This document shows, in pieces, positions 42,106 to 52,719 of a stretch of DNA of 64,000 nt. Position 1 is the first letter of the stretch. Each line of letters starts with the position of its first letter. The notes beneath the pieces were generated by a model. The model was not told where the DNA came from and ran no database searches. It saw nothing but the letters and a program-made list of their open reading frames with translations. Position numbers and translations under genes: made by a program. Source of the DNA: Zasmidium citrigriseum. Taxonomy: Eukaryota > Ascomycota > Dothideomycetes > Mycosphaerellales > Mycosphaerellaceae. The stretch covers positions 62,001-126,000 of the forward strand of contig NHNW01000020.1 of the NCBI GenBank assembly GCA_002786025.1, read 5' to 3'.

Positions 42106-43066
42106 ATGAGTAGCGTCTCAAATTTTCTGATGTCTGCGCCCGGAGACCTTATCACGACTGTCGAGTACACGAGCGTACTCTCCGAGGACGACGACTACGT
42201 GATCTATTCAGATGAGCTGGATCGTGAGCGTTTTCCTCCTGACACCCGCGTGGTCAAGATTCAAGACGTTGCTGGAAACGAGAGCTCCTATACCTTAGAC
42301 CAACACGGCTTCATATGGCTCAGAAGCAACCCAATCCTTACCTGCGAGCAGGACTTCTCGGATGAGTGCAAAGTAAGGGATATCTACGTTCCAGAGATGG
42401 AAAAGTTCCTCCGTGACAGGTATGCAACGGTTCAATCAAACGAGACTGTCCTTGTCTGTTGACCTCGCCTCCCAGCTTAGGTGCCTCGCATGCCTTCGTA
42501 TTCAACCACTTTCTTCGACGTGAAGGCACTCACCCCGGCCCTGTTCCCGCTTTTCACCTTGGTGAGCGCTTCTCCTCCATCCCACACGATGCAGACAAGA
42601 CGCATTAATGATCGATACAGACAGCTCGATTGACTTCGCCTGCACCTTGGCCAGATACTCTCCTGACACCCGCGCTCTGGCTCGAAACAACATTCGAGAG
42701 GTCCACGTCAACCTCTGGAGACCTCTCAGACCAGTCTGGAACTCACACCTCGCACTTCTCGATGCGCAATCCATGACGACGGGAATTGACGAGGTCCCGC
42801 TCACTTTCGTATCTCCAAACCCTCGCAACCCGCAACGGTCGACACACTACCTTCGGTACAGCCCAAGCCACCAATTCTTCTATAAATCAGGAATGACACC
42901 ACAGGACGTCGTCGTTTTCAAGACGTTTGACAGCAAAACCGATGGGAGGGCACGCCGTGTAGCGCATGGCTCGGTGCGGGACCCGAATGCGAGTCCTGAC
43001 GCACCGGCACGAGTCAGCATCGAGCTGCGAGCGATTCTGTTCTTCGACCAAGATACCAGGGATTAG
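42106..43066 (+). CDS. CmcJ/NvfI/AsaB-family non-heme iron oxygenase
   Basis: Exons 42106-42419, 42476-42561 and 42621-43066; introns of 56 and 59 nt (281 aa). The frame joins are supported by family sequence: FLRDSLGASHAFVFNHFLRR across intron 1, and PVPAFHLDSSIDFA across intron 2, which rebuilds the HxD metal motif (His132, Asp134). The distal His is His249 in ARRVAHGSVRDP, and Arg270 in VSIELRAIL is a candidate 2-oxoglutarate ligand. NLWRPLRPVWNSHLALLDA and FYKSGMTPQDVVVFKTFDS are hallmark blocks. Members of this family act in fungal and bacterial natural-product pathways (cephamycin 7-methoxylation partner, novofumigatonin endoperoxidation, asa cluster). Divergent pairing with the methyltransferase suggests it oxidises the methylated peptide; that is inference. 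Confidence 0.85.
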
Positions 43067-43677
43067 GGAATCAGGGCTTATTATGCGCAAGAAAGCTATC
43101 GTGTTTCAGCCCTAGCTTGACGTGCTCGTGGACCTACTGTAAAGAGAGCCTTGTCCATGTCGGAAGGAAGACTTGCTACCCAGAAACCAAACCTAATTAT
43201 CGATTTCAATTGAAATACCACTTTCGACACGGAAATTTCAACCCCAGCTGGAGAAGTTCCGCGATCAGCAGTCAAGCCCAGCTCGAGACAGGTCTTGATA
43301 GAGCTTGATTTTGACAAGGCTATGACGATGAACCTTGCCCTACATTTTATGCCCTTGGCGGGTCGCATCAAGAAGCCATGATATCCATGAACGATTCTCT
43401 GATCGAGCCTATCTGGATTATGCGGTCCACCAATTCAGTACATTTGAGCGAGCTCCTTTTCTGTAGGATCATCGATGGGTATCCCTCGTTCAGCTTCACG
43501 TCATTTTGGATGAGCAAGCTGGACTGACTCCTTCGAAATGATTTCCAGGCAACATGACTACCGAAGACTGTGCCGCCGGATAGAAGCTATCGTCCTACCG
43601 ACAATCGCAGGATACCTTGGGCCGACCCTTCGTCGAACAATTTGCCCAGCCACGAGTCCAAGTGCCTAGTTCACAAA
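43067..43677. other. intergenic, upstream region of the ABC exporter
   Basis: No supported gene. It may hold an unrecognised first exon of the transporter. Confidence 0.4.
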
Positions 43678-46600
43678 ATGGTAAGGCCCTCACATCTAAG
43701 CATCGTTTTCAGAGTCTGAGGGAATCGCAGATATTGCTTGGACGATTCGTCTTGAAACTCAATGCTACGTATACAGTATGGCGATCATCCTGGCTACAAT
43801 CGTTCAAACTCCTATTCGCCGCCGGACCCACGAAGTTCGACATAACGCTCTTCGCCATAGGATCTACCGCATCAATATTGACTGGCATATTACTTCCTCT
43901 TCAAGGAGTGCTCTACGCTCGGTTGATCAACAGTCTCAATGCATCGGGGCCAGGAGCTGATGGTACAACGCTGAAGATCACGTCAAGTCAACAAGCCAAG
44001 TTCTCGATCGTTCTCATCGCTGCCAATGTCATCATTACATACATCTATCTTTCCTGCTGGGCGCTATTCGGTGAGCGGCTTGTCCATCGCATTCAGTACG
44101 CTTACTGGCGGGCATTGCTGCAACAAGAGATGGCATACTTCGACAGTCTTCCCTCTGGCGAGATCCTTGGACATCTCGACACCGACATTGCCGCCGTCCG
44201 AGCGGGCGTGGGCGAGCGGTTGGGTACGACTATCTGCATCCTTTCATTCTTCGTGTCCGCACACGTCGTCAGCTTGTGGAACGCCCCGGCACTCACATGG
44301 AAGATGTCGGGGTTCTTGCCGCTGTACTTTGTGACTTGTATCTCTGGGCCGCACTACATTGCGAGACTCCGCTCTGTCGTTGATCAAAAGCTCTCATTCG
44401 CGACCTCAGTTGCCCTGGAATGCCTCCATAATCTCCCTGTGATCCATGCGTTCCAGGCGGCGGACAAAATGGAAACGCACTTTCGAGCCAAGCTCGAAGA
44501 CTCAGAGGCAATTGCGAGGAACTTGACCATCGTCTCAGCTTTTCAGAGCGCTCTCCTTTGTTTCATCACCTTCGTATCGAAAGGACTGGCCGTATGGTAT
44601 GGTAGCAAGGACATCGTCAGGGGAAATGGCGTTGATGCTGGGAGAATCGTTTTCGTTGCTACCAACATCTCAGCAGCCTCACTTGCAATTGCGAACACGG
44701 CACCTCTGCTGAACAGCTTCACGGCGGCGAAGGTTTCATTTCGCAGACTGGAGATTGTCATGATGCGAACGCCCAAGATCGATGGCACGGCGACAGCAGC
44801 GGGAGTCGAGATCTCCAAATCCCAGGCCAAAGGAGACATCGAGCTATGCGACGTCACGTTTCGACATGTGAACCGATCTGAATGCGCTGTACTGGATCAT
44901 ATGTCTTTCACGATACCGGGAGGTAAGAAGACTGCGATCGTTGGCAAATCTGGGGCTGGGAAGTCGACGATCGCGGCGTTGCTCTGCCGCATGTATGATC
45001 CGCAAGAGGGACACATTCGACTTGACGGCAGGATCATCTGCGCCTACAGCGTGCAGAGTCTGCGTCACGAGATCGTCGTTGTCGATTCGCGTGCCACGCT
45101 TATGCAAGGGTCGATACTGGAGAACGTAGCCCACGGACTGGTCGGACGGATGGGGCAAGGCTGGAGCCTTGAGGATTTGAGAGAAGTTACGGGTAGAGTC
45201 AGGCGAGGCGAGACATGGTCAGAAGCAACGACTGGCTCGCCGACGCTACAAAAGGTGATTCGTTCTGTTGAAGAATCGCTCAAACAAGCTGAGGCATACG
45301 ACTTCGTGTACGACTTGGAGCACGGAATGGCGACAGATGTCAGAGGCGGAGCATCACTTAGCGGTGGACAAAGACAACGAATCGCTTTAGCAAGAACCTT
45401 TGCCCGCAGTCCAGCTGTTTTGGTTCTCGATGAAGCTTTGTCAGCTCTTGATGTTACAGCTGAAGAGAAGATACAATCTCGTCTACGAGGCATCTATCCT
45501 GATCGCACTCTCGTTACCATTACGCACAGGCTTGATACGATCAAAGGTTACGATAAGATTGTTGTGATAGACGACGGTTCTGTGGTAGAGGAAGGAACGT
45601 ACCATGACTTGATCCAAAGGAAAGGTGCTTTCGCCCGCATGGTACGGCTTCAGTCTGGAGAGGACGGCGCTGGCGTTGATTCAGCCTGCTCGATCGCATC
45701 ACAAAACACGAAACCGCTCGAACACGATTATCGAGACGTGCAAGAGACACGGGGAAACTTTCAGTATTCCGATGAGAGCAAGTCAAGCCATGGAGAAAGC
45801 AAGACTGAATCCAAATCTCTGCTTCCTCGCATCCTACATTTCTTGAGAGAGCACAGTCGATCTCAAATCCCTCTCATCATCATCGGAATCTCAACAACCA
45901 TATTGACGAGCATCTCAGACATCACCGAGGCCATCATATTCGGAAATGCAATCAACGAGATCAACGACCATCGTCTCCTGCCCGAGCAAATCATCGACAA
46001 AGGCCGACAATACGGCATTGCATTCCTCACGACCAGTCTCGTCCTCTCGTGCGCAGCCTTCGTAAGGGTATACACATTCAACACTGCATCAACGTACTTC
46101 TCAACGCGGACGAAAGTCCTCACACTGCGAGCTCTTTTGAACCAGGACATGGCCTGGCACGAGACTCAGGCTCCTGGCTCGTTGCTCAGCTATCTTACTA
46201 CCGATGCAATGGTCTTCAGCCAAATGGCTGGAAGCACATTGGAGAGCCTCCTAGGCTCATTGCTTAATATCGGGGCTACACCCATCGCTGCGTTTCTCAT
46301 TGCATGGCGAATCGCTTTGATCTTGCCGGCCACCATTCCTTTGCTGGCATTGACCACATCAATGCAAACAAGACTCCTGAGACGCACGTGGATCAGTCAC
46401 TACCAAGGCTTTGCTCAATCAGTCGCAGCCGCTAAGGAGTCGATCGATGCGATACGTACAGTAACCACGTTCGGACTGGAGGAAGAAGTGTTGATGTCCT
46501 TTCGGGCTTCTCTCCGACAGTCGCGTGATGCTATGCAAGAGAAATTGATATACGCCAATGGCTTCCTGGCTCTCGCTCTCAGTTTGCGGCCAGCAATCAG

Positions 46601-47564
46601 CGCAGTCACTCGGTGGTGGGGCCTTCGACAAGTCCTGGCCGGTCACTACACCGTGTCGAAGCTGTTGACAATGCTTCCCACCATGAGCACCGGTAATGAG
46701 GGGGTAAGACAGCTCGGGCCGGCCATGGCAGAGGTCGCAAAAGCTGAGACCGCTGCGACAAGAGTGCTCGATCTGATTGACCTCCTTCCAGTGACGAATA
46801 GAGGGCAAACACCAAGTCGCAGCCTCGCTGAAAAGCAAGAACCACTTGACCAGGCTCCCAGCATCGAGCTTCGCCAAGTCTCATTCTGCTATCCTTCTCG
46901 CTCAGATACCCAGATTCTGCAAGAGCTGTCGTTCAAAGCTGACGCTGGTTCTATGGTTGTCTTGACTGGACCCAACGGTGGTGGAAAATCCACCATATTG
47001 CACATGATCCAAGGGCTTTACAATCCAGACTCTGGAGTAGTTTCAATCAACGGACAGATTGTTGATGGCAAGATGATCCGAAGGGTACGAACAAGTACTG
47101 CGCTCGTCCCGCAACACCCAAGCCTATTCTCGGGCAGCATCTCCTTCAACATTGCCCTGGGCGCTGACAAGCCCTCTCAAAAAGCTGTCATCCAGGCGGC
47201 AAAAGACGCTGACATCCACACCACCATCCAGAGCCTCCCAAAAGGCTACTCGACTAGCTGCGGCGAAGCTGGGAAGTTGCTCTCGAGCGGGCAGATCCAA
47301 CGCATTTGTCTAGCACGAGCACTCGTCCGTCCGCCCCGGCTACTTCTCCTCGATGAGCCAATGAGCTCTCTGGACGCCGAGTCTGAGAGCAAGATCGATG
47401 ATGTTCTGCGGAGTCTTAAGGGAAAAGTGACGATTGTGATGGCTTCGCATCATGAGAAGGTGATGCGTAGCGCGGATTTTGTCGGGCTGATTGACGCGGG
47501 TAGGTGTGTAGATTGGGGAACGCCAGAAGAGGTGTTGACGAGGCACAGGCAGTCTGGAATCTAA
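43678..47564 (+). CDS. ABCB-type full ABC exporter
   Basis: Two halves, each a six-helix membrane domain plus ATPase, about 1,280 aa. The main frame has no in-frame ATG before the first membrane domain (LFAIGSTASILTGILLPLQG). The best start I can build is ATG 43678-43680 followed at once by a GTAAGG..CGCAG intron (43681-43730); treat the 5' end as uncertain. Half 1: Walker A GKSGAGKST, signature LSGGQRQR, Walker B VLVLDEALSALD, H-loop THRLDT; its Q-loop region reads VVVDSRATLMQ and lacks the usual QEP. Half 2: Walker A GPNGGGKST, Q-loop LVPQHPSLF, Walker B LLLLDEPMSSLD, H-loop SHHEK; its signature is LSSGQ. Such exporters pump hydrophobic compounds and peptides from the cell. Its position makes it the likely efflux pump for the pathway product. 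Confidence 0.85.
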
Positions 47565-47645
47565 GTGGACTTGCGGAATTGACAGCGGTCTCGAATGCAT
47601 GGAAGTCACTGTGCGATCTCGTCATCATTCTATTGCATCTGCCGT

Positions 47646-49235
47646 TTATGTATACCGCAGCATTCCATCCATGCCCATGACCTGGTCTTCCAACAGGCAA
47701 ACAATGCCCCTCTCGTCAAAGACCTCTGCAAGTTTGCTCAACGACTGACTGATAGGAGCAGTGCCTTCGTAGCCGAACTTGGCTCGCTCTCTTCCCTCCT
47801 CGTGCGTCGATTCCAATGTCCACTTTTCAAATCCTGGGCCATATAGTCGAATCGCCTCCTGCTCGTCTGCCCTCTCGCGGTGCATGCGGTACGTGATCTC
47901 CAGATGACGGAAGTTGTCTCCTTTGAAAGTGGATACCCCTCGTAGCATGGAGTCGAGATCATCAAGTGCGGTCTCGGTGTGCAACTTCAGATGCTCTAGC
48001 GAGGATGGAAGCTTCTCGTTCAATTCGACCCAAGTCAAGCCCCCACCTAGCCCTTCATGTAACAGTAGCTGATGATCGATAGTCAAGCGCTGCAGTTTCG
48101 AGAAGCTCAGTAGCGGCGGAAGGGAGTCATGAGTGATCCAAAGATGAGCGTCATCCAGCACATTCGTCAATGTTAGGTCGTTGAGGCTGTTGCGATGTCG
48201 GGCCAATGCACTGACAACAGTGTTCAGATTTACTGACTCCCAAGGCTCGACACCCTCATACTGATCATCTTCCCAGAATGACCACCTGATGTTGACCTTT
48301 GTGAGTTCGCTCGAAAATCTCATCATGCGGTCGAAAGTATCAGAATCGATGTTGGTTATATCCAGGCTGATGCATTTGACTTTAGAAGATGCCACTGGAA
48401 ATTGCCAAAAATCATCATCTCGTGGGTCGAAGGGCACTATCGCGCCGGTATGCTCGAAAGTGTTCAATTTCGGTAGCTGAAGTACAGCTCCTATGGTGTC
48501 GCAAAAGATCGCACATTGGCGCTCGTCTGAATTCGGCCAAGGTCTAGCTTGCGTGATTCTGAGTTGACTCAGGTGTGTATATGCAGCTCGACCAGGAGGT
48601 GTAAGAAGCCTTCGTAGATAGGACTCAAAGTCGATGCACCAGGCGCAGCCGGGACCCTCTCCCCAAAGTATTTGCTGATCTTCGTACGTAATCTTCAGGG
48701 TTTGAATCCTCATGGTCATCGCGAGTATCGCAATCAGCACATTAGAAGAACATCCGCGGTGTATACCAGCCTCAAGCTCCATGCCACAAAGATCAGGCCG
48801 GTAGTGCTTCAGCGTTTTAGTTTGCAGCTCGCGGTCGCTTTCAAATGCCAGTGGTGAATGATCAGTCAAGACGATCTCGATCGTCCTGGCATATCTGGCA
48901 AGGGACGGGCGTTCGCAAAAGGTCCTGTAAAGATATAGAGGATCTTCATTGCTTATGAATCGTCCGAGATTCTCGTACAGGTACTGTTCGGCGATGGATC
49001 GCAGCCGTTTGTTTGTTTTGCAGACTGAGAGCAGGTTCTGTGTCGGGTTAGACCGATCTTCATCCTCTGCGAAGAACCCCTCTTGTTCTTCTTCTCCGTC
49101 TTCGGGTCTGCGCAGATACTGCACAATATGATCCAAAAGCTCGTCAGGAAGACTGAGAAGGGTTGATGAAGGCAGACGCTTGCGCTTCTTGTTAGGCAGA
49201 AATGATGATGGTCGGGCAATGTCACGCCAGTGCAT
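47646..49235 (-). CDS. F-box/LRR-type protein (right flank of the RiPP block)
   Basis: Single frame of 529 aa from ATG 49235 (MHWRDIARPSSFLPNKKRKR, a basic lead). The F-box starts STLLSLPDELLDHIVQYL, then LLSVCKTNKRLRSIAEQYLY, TFCERPSLARYARTIEIVL, and leucine-rich segments (LNDLTLTNVLDDAHLWIT, LEHLKLHTETALDDL). It is paralogous to the gene at 37853 along its length, with the same order of blocks and the same strand; an acidic insert (EDGEEEQEG) interrupts the F-box here. It is convergent with the ABC exporter, 81 bp between stops. Likely an SCF adaptor. Confidence 0.82.
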   Translation of the reverse strand: MHWRDIARPSSFLPNKKRKRLPSSTLLSLPDELLDHIVQYLRRPEDGEEEQEGFFAEDEDRSNPTQNLLSVCKTNKRLRSIAEQYLYENLGRFISNEDPLYLYRTFCERPSLARYARTIEIVLTDHSPLAFESDRELQTKTLKHYRPDLCGMELEAGIHRGCSSNVLIAILAMTMRIQTLKITYEDQQILWGEGPGCAWCIDFESYLRRLLTPPGRAAYTHLSQLRITQARPWPNSDERQCAIFCDTIGAVLQLPKLNTFEHTGAIVPFDPRDDDFWQFPVASSKVKCISLDITNIDSDTFDRMMRFSSELTKVNIRWSFWEDDQYEGVEPWESVNLNTVVSALARHRNSLNDLTLTNVLDDAHLWITHDSLPPLLSFSKLQRLTIDHQLLLHEGLGGGLTWVELNEKLPSSLEHLKLHTETALDDLDSMLRGVSTFKGDNFRHLEITYRMHRERADEQEAIRLYGPGFEKWTLESTHEEGRERAKFGYEGTAPISQSLSKLAEVFDERGIVCLLEDQVMGMDGMLRYT

Positions 49236-50046
49236 GTTGGTGGAGTATAAGCGACAACGCAGCGGTTCTTCTAGGGTTGACTGTATAACTCGCTCATTCT
49301 TTGTAGGAATTGATAGAAAGAGAGGCGGTGTACGGAGGTAGTTCAAACTTCCGGGTTGCAAAAAGAAGGAGGTTGGGAAGGCGCTAGCCTTGAAGTCCGT
49401 GCACTGGCCCGACCTCACCTCCTCAAAATCCTTCTCTGCTCTCAAGCCCTTCCTATCTCTCAAGTATTTTGGTCATCAACATTAGATCGTCTCTTGATCA
49501 AACACGCCTTCCTCCGGGCATTCATCCGCAGGATAAGGAAGACAAGTCAAATGGGAGAATCTGCACTGCTCTCACCAATCGTGCCTGTTTTGCAACGGGA
49601 TCGAGTACCTCAAGCATACTCTCTCTCAGCCTGTGGCTGTCCCAAATCTAATCGGCTCAACCTGGACTTGCTTCGGGGCCTCCTTACACGCGACTGAAAA
49701 TTGCCTTCTTCGCACACACTTGAGGACTCCTGTAATTCAATGGCATTTTTGGAAGCAGGTAAGTCATCTTTGTTGACCTGGCTAGAGTTGCCCCCTAGCT
49801 CCCTGCTTATGTCTGGTATAGAGTACATCGAAAGAGCATGGACCTCTATCCCAAACTCCTTTTCAATCACTATATCCCAAGAGAAGACAAAAGCAAGGGC
49901 CTGCTCCATTGCCCCTTTAGACCGTGATTCTTGGCAAAGTATTGATCTCCTCGCCCAGGCTCTCTTCTAACTTACAATAATCCCATGCCGTGTCTCTTGG
50001 ATCTGGTCGCTCCTCCGGGCGGTGGTATGGAGAGCAGAACAACGAT
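49236..50046. other. intergenic, no gene
   Basis: No supported gene; short frames only. It separates the F-box gene from the 3' end of the next minus-strand gene. Confidence 0.45.
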
Positions 50047-50801
50047 CTAAGGCTTCTGAGCCAAGATCTTCAGCTCCTCGATGAGCTTGTCTCTCAGCCT
50101 CATGTCCTTCTCAGTCTGTTTGACCCTCGCTTCCACATCCCTGAGAAGTCCATCTCGCAATATCTCCTCGCTCTCCGGCCGCTTGAGTTTCTCGTAAAAC
50201 TCTTCGACCTGCTGCAACTCCCCTTGGAGGGCTCTCTTCTGCTTGGCCAAGACTTGTCGCCAGATCTTTTGATCCCTGTCCAGGATGTACCCGATTTTGA
50301 CTTTGAGAGCCGTGGCTGATATCTCCTCCATACGCTGCTTCAGGTCCGTCTCTGGCATCGCGAGCTCGGACTGTTCTTTGAAAATCTTGGAGTATCTCCT
50401 ACGGAGCATGGCGTATACTTCCCCGATGGGAACTGGCCGGTACTTGAGCTTGACGAAATGATACATTCCTAGCATACTGTGAGTCTGTTCCTTGCGGAAA
50501 GATATTGGCAGCGAGTCTTACCATCATCAGCTGTCAGGTCAACGACCTGATCCTGCTGGCTGCCACTTGCTTGCTGAGTAGCTCCAGCCCCTGCTGCTTG
50601 CTGATTGTCATTTTCTGGCACATCGTCATCTGATATGTCGACGACTTCAGGCTGCGCGGGCTGTGCTGTTGGCGCAGGCTGTTCAACTTGAGCAGGTTGA
50701 GCTTGCTGTGCAGGCTCGACTGGCTGAGCTGGAGCTGGCTCGTATACTTCGTTGAAATCATCGTCTTGCACGAACAGTGGGCCATCATCGTGCGCAGCCA
50801 T
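50047..50801 (-). CDS. SIM-containing coiled-coil hypothetical protein
   Basis: Exons 50801-50522 and 50468-50047, with a 53-nt GTAAGA..CTAG intron (233 aa). Exon 1 is Ala/Pro/Gln-rich with two candidate SUMO-interacting motifs, VVDISDDD and VVDLTADD, each hydrophobic core followed by acids. Splicing continues with GMYHFVKLKYRPVPIGEVYAMLRRRY and a long charged helix to the end (EELKILAQKP), probably a coiled coil. No enzyme domain. The SIM pair suggests a partner of sumoylated proteins, perhaps nuclear; this is inference from motif shape only. Confidence 0.65.
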
Positions 50802-51206
50802 GGTGAGATCTGTCGGCACAATCAGTACTCGTATCGACAAGAGTTAGAGGCTTTTGTACTTGCGGCGGGTGTGTTTCTTCTTGAGGGTTTTGACGATGGT
50901 GAGTTCTGAATTTGTGGCAATGAGTGTTGTTTTAGCAATGAAGAGAGTTCAGATTACGACCGCAATATCATAGATCATGAGCTGGTCATGAGAAATGCAG
51001 AGTGAGTGCTGCACGTGGGGGTAAGTGAACTATCAGGTGATGGCATCCGAGGGGCCCAGATCGTGACAAGCTTGTGATCACAAGTTGGACTTTAAGACCT
51101 GCTTCACTCACTTTCCACGACCTTCATAGCCTCCTATCTCTGAAGCCTCCTCTCAATCACAACCAACAGACCAACAAAGCCAACCCAAAACCAAACCATC
51201 ATCAAC
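50802..51206. promoter_or_regulatory. divergent upstream region
   Basis: 405 bp between divergent starts (50801 minus and 51207 plus). No clear TATA box; the last ~90 bp are C/A-rich leader of the RBR-like gene. Confidence 0.4.
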
Positions 51207-52313
51207 ATGGCCACTCAACCACCATCTCTAAAGCGACCAGCAGAACCATGCAGCGACAAGCCAAACAAGCGAAAGCAAAGCGAACACGAATGCGCTGTGT
51301 GCTTTCAGCTCAACGTCTCCGGCCAGTACAAGAAGTTTAGCACATGCCCACAGAAGCCCTGTAACAAGACTTGCAACTTTTGCTGGGCCAAGCATGTCAA
51401 GATCAACATCATCGATAACCCCGGCGTCCCTGTGGAATGTATGGAGTGCAACAATCAGCTGCGCACGGAGGAGATCAGAAGTTTCTTGAGCGAGAAGAAC
51501 GCTAGGCAGTAAGTTCAATCTGGCAATCAAGCAAGCGAATGTGGTTGCTGACTCCTCTCCAGCTATGACTTCCGCCTGAAGCAATTTCGAGCCAAAGAGC
51601 ACAACGAGCGAGAATGCAGCCGTGGCGAATGCAAAAGCTTCCACATCCACACTGGCGATCGACTCTCCATATGCGATGCCTGCGGTGCCTGGGACTGCAC
51701 TGCCTGCAACAGCCCCGAGCATCGCGGTGAAACTTGCGAGGAGTTTCAATCTCGACTCGCCGCCCAACACGGCGACGACGAAGTAGCGACGGCGCTCGCA
51801 CTCACCAATGGCTACAAAGGCCTCGAGAAAATCGGCAAGAAAGGCAACGAAGCATGGAAGGAAAAGCATCCATTTCCTTGTCCAAGCTGCCAGATCCCCA
51901 TCGACCACGAGAAAGCTTCCTGCCCGCTCATTCGCTGCGCGGCTTGTGGCATCCAGTTCTGCAGCAATGCAGGCTGTGGCGCGTGGTATCTCGGCAAAGG
52001 CAGCGTGCCTGAGCTGGATAATGCTGCACATGCCAACACATGTGAGTTCTCGCAGAGGACGGAGCCAGATCGTCGGTGTGTGAAGCGAAGGAAGGTTGCC
52101 AGAGAGGGAGGTGCTGGGCTCGAAACCGTCGAAGGAGAACAGCCGGCTGGGAAGAATGAGATGTTTGAGCCCAACGATTATGGAGAAGAGGACGGGATCT
52201 CCTGGGGTAGCGGTGAAGAAAACACGCGGAAGAAAGAAAGGGGCCAGAAAGGGAAGATCGGAGTTGACGAGGACTGGAGTTGGGCGATTTCTAGTGGCAT
52301 GATTTTCGAATAG
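51207..52313 (+). CDS. RING-IBR-RING (RBR)-like protein 1
   Basis: Exons 51207-51508 and 51563-52313 with a 54-nt intron (350 aa). First Cys-rich unit: HECAVCFQLN...CPQKPCNKTCNFCWAKH...VECMECNNQL (RING1-like). After the intron, an IBR-like unit: CSRGECKSFHIHTGDRLSIC, DACGAWDCTACNSPEHRGETC. RING2-like unit: FPCPSCQIPIDHEKASCPLIRC, AACGIQFC; the Cys of KASC is at the place of the RBR catalytic cysteine. A Lys/Arg- and Glu-rich tail follows. RBR proteins are ubiquitin ligases with a Cys-ubiquitin intermediate. The first RING departs from the textbook spacing, so activity is not assured. First of three adjacent paralogs; the intron lies at the same place and phase (2) in all four RBR-like genes here. 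Confidence 0.75.
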
Positions 52314-52550
52314 CTAAAAGCGTATTAGGTTGCGTAGTGCAGAATATCTTAGAATTTGCCATGCAAGAGGGCAAGGATTGTATCGTGGCGTTCTTCTCCA
52401 GCATATGCTCGAGCAGCGACTGAAAGTAGTCAAAGCCCGGCTCAGTCGCAGCCTGATAGCCACATGCACGCAGTCTTTTCTCATCAGCAATTTCACAAGC
52501 AACTCAATGGCTCAGATTCACCTTCACTTACATTTTCAATCCACTCTTGG

Positions 52551-52629
52551 CATCACATGCATCGCATGCAGTTCTCACTATCTCTCACTCCGAATCAGCA
52601 GCCTCGCACCAGCCTCAAGCATAAATACC
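52551..52629 (+). promoter_or_regulatory. CACATGCAT elements and TATA box before RBR-like gene 2
   Basis: CATCACATGCATCGCATGCA at 52,551-52,570, then GCATAAATA at 52,619-52,627, whose ATAAATA begins exactly 99 nt before the ATG at 52720. The third RBR-like gene has the same motif and the same 99-nt spacing. Confidence 0.6.
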
Positions 52630-52719
52630 AACTCTTCTATCCACTTTTTCTTTCTCTCTTCCAGTCACCAACAAACCTACACACTACACTAAAATACACC
52701 AATCCATACCACCGCAACC

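Noticed and set aside
51228..52031. 267-residue minus-strand frame opposite RBR-like gene 1
   Set aside because: Antisense shadow of GC-rich coding sequence; Leu/Ala-rich without domain or start context.
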